This document shows positions 63,330-64,000 of a stretch of 64,000 bases of DNA, piece after piece; within the stretch, counting starts at the first letter, position 1; the number at the start of each line of letters is the position of its first letter. The position numbers and the translations under genes are program-made. The notes beneath the pieces are model-generated. The model did not search any database. It was given only the letters and a program-made list of their open reading frames with translations, and was not told the origin of the DNA. Origin of the DNA: JAFAXA01 sp963777325 (GTDB lineage Bacteria; Pseudomonadota; Alphaproteobacteria; Acetobacterales; Acetobacteraceae); the NCBI GenBank assembly GCA_963777325.1, contig CAVZQE010000006.1:1-64000 (forward strand), in the 5' to 3' direction.

Positions 63330-63483
63330 CTTGCCCCCCGCACTCCAGCACGACTGTTCCGTTGCGAACATGGATATAATAGGATGAAACTATCCTGGCG
63401 ATCAAGTTCGGTTCCGCTACAGGCGTCACGACTTCGCGAGCCTGGCCATGCCCGTTCCGCCGTCTCGCCGCTTCGAGCCTCGG

Positions 63484-64000
63484 TCAGCCGAGCAGGCGGC
63501 CGATCACGCGGGCGGTGTAGTCCAATACCGGAATGATGCGGCCGTAGTTGATCCGGGTCGGGCCGATCACCCCGAGGGCGCCGACGATCCGTCCGCTCTC
63601 GCCGCGCGCCGGGGCGACCGCCATCGCAACCCCGGACGTTCCGAACAGGCCGCTCTCGGCGCCGATGAAGATGCGCACGCCTTCGGACTGCTCGGCGAGT
63701 TCCAGCAGGCGCAGCATCGCCTCCTGGGTCTCCAGCCGCTCGAACAGGGCCTGGATCGCGGTCAGGCGCTCGATCTGCGTGATGTCCGCGAGCAGGCGTC
63801 CCTGGCCGCGCACGATCAGGCTGCCGCCCCGCCCCTCTCCGGTCCAGGTCGCGAGCCCCGCCTCCACCACCTGGGCGGAGAGTTGGTCGAGTTCGGTGCG
63901 GTCGGCCGCGATCTCGCCGGACACGATCACGCGCACGTCGGCCAGCGGCCGGCCGGACAGCCGGGCGTTCAGGTAGTTGCTGGCCTGCTGGAGAGCGGAA
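63484..64000 (-). CDS. hrcA: Heat-inducible transcription repressor HrcA, C-terminal part
   Basis: The 3' half of hrcA is present; the start lies beyond the window edge. The visible 171 residues include SALQQASNYLNARLSGRPL, IGAESGLFGTSGVAMAVAPARG and the very conserved end GALGVIGPTRINYGRIIPVLDYTARVIGRLL. HrcA represses groESL-type genes through CIRCE. No CIRCE copy is visible near grpE or dnaK here. Confidence 0.95.
   Translation of the reverse strand, partial: SALQQASNYLNARLSGRPLADVRVIVSGEIAADRTELDQLSAQVVEAGLATWTGEGRGGSLIVRGQGRLLADITQIERLTAIQALFERLETQEAMLRLLELAEQSEGVRIFIGAESGLFGTSGVAMAVAPARGESGRIVGALGVIGPTRINYGRIIPVLDYTARVIGRLLG

Overview
The window is strongly GC-rich chromosomal DNA of an alphaproteobacterium, most likely the family Acetobacteraceae (order Rhodospirillales). 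The evidence is gene order: rpoN-hpf after lptB, hsp20-DUF1150, yceD-type gene/rpmF/plsX/fabH/ihfA/merR/tRNA-Pro, nrdR-ribD-ribE-ribB-ribH-nusB-thiL, and hrcA/grpE/dnaK/dnaJ/dapB. The family-level placement is inference from protein resemblance; no search was run.

Layout. 0-6 kb: end of lptB, rpoN, long-form hpf, an Hsp20/DUF1150 pair, the def-fmt-truA cluster and a solo EAL phosphodiesterase. 6.6-16.7 kb: an SbmA/BacA-like ABC transporter, a KirBac-type potassium channel, an AcuI-type reductase, a secreted penicillin-acylase-family hydrolase, an acyltransferase-3 membrane protein and recQ. 16.6-19 kb: an OmpA-like lipoprotein, then two decayed toxin-antitoxin loci (HicA damaged with HicB intact; VapC dead with its antitoxin intact). 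19.1-22.5 kb: cydDC. 22.7-25.9 kb: a secreted pentapeptide-repeat protein, a frameshifted acyl-CoA ligase and an orphan small gene. 26-31.3 kb: tRNA-Pro, merR, ihfA, fabH, plsX, rpmF, a DUF177 gene, a cytochrome bc1 assembly chaperone and bamE.

31.3-35.2 kb holds a tandem pair of large beta-strand-repeat proteins without signal peptides, each with one frameshift. A one-module relative sits at 62.4-63.3 kb between hrcA and grpE. 35.2-40.6 kb is the riboflavin operon with nrdR, nusB and thiL. 40.6-46 kb is an accessory island lying between nrdR and glyA, genes that are usually adjacent. It is full of broken genes: a sulfotransferase, a truncated DNA methyltransferase, and a TcmP/DUF5131 pair. 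46-50.4 kb: glyA, hemB, mntH-mntR. 50.4-58 kb: a PLD-like protein, an alpha/beta hydrolase, a YidB-like protein, a Tat-exported beta-carbonic anhydrase, metK-trmB, a dead LysR gene, dapB and a PRC-barrel protein. 58-64 kb: dnaJ, dnaK, grpE, a 58-residue membrane protein, the third beta-repeat gene and the 3' part of hrcA.

Indels and stop codons fall only in accessory genes, while the roughly 45 housekeeping genes read cleanly. This favours true gene decay over poor sequence. The most novel material is the beta-strand-repeat family, the TcmP/DUF5131 island, the PLD-like gene, and the apparent CTG start of trmB overlapping the metK stop codon.
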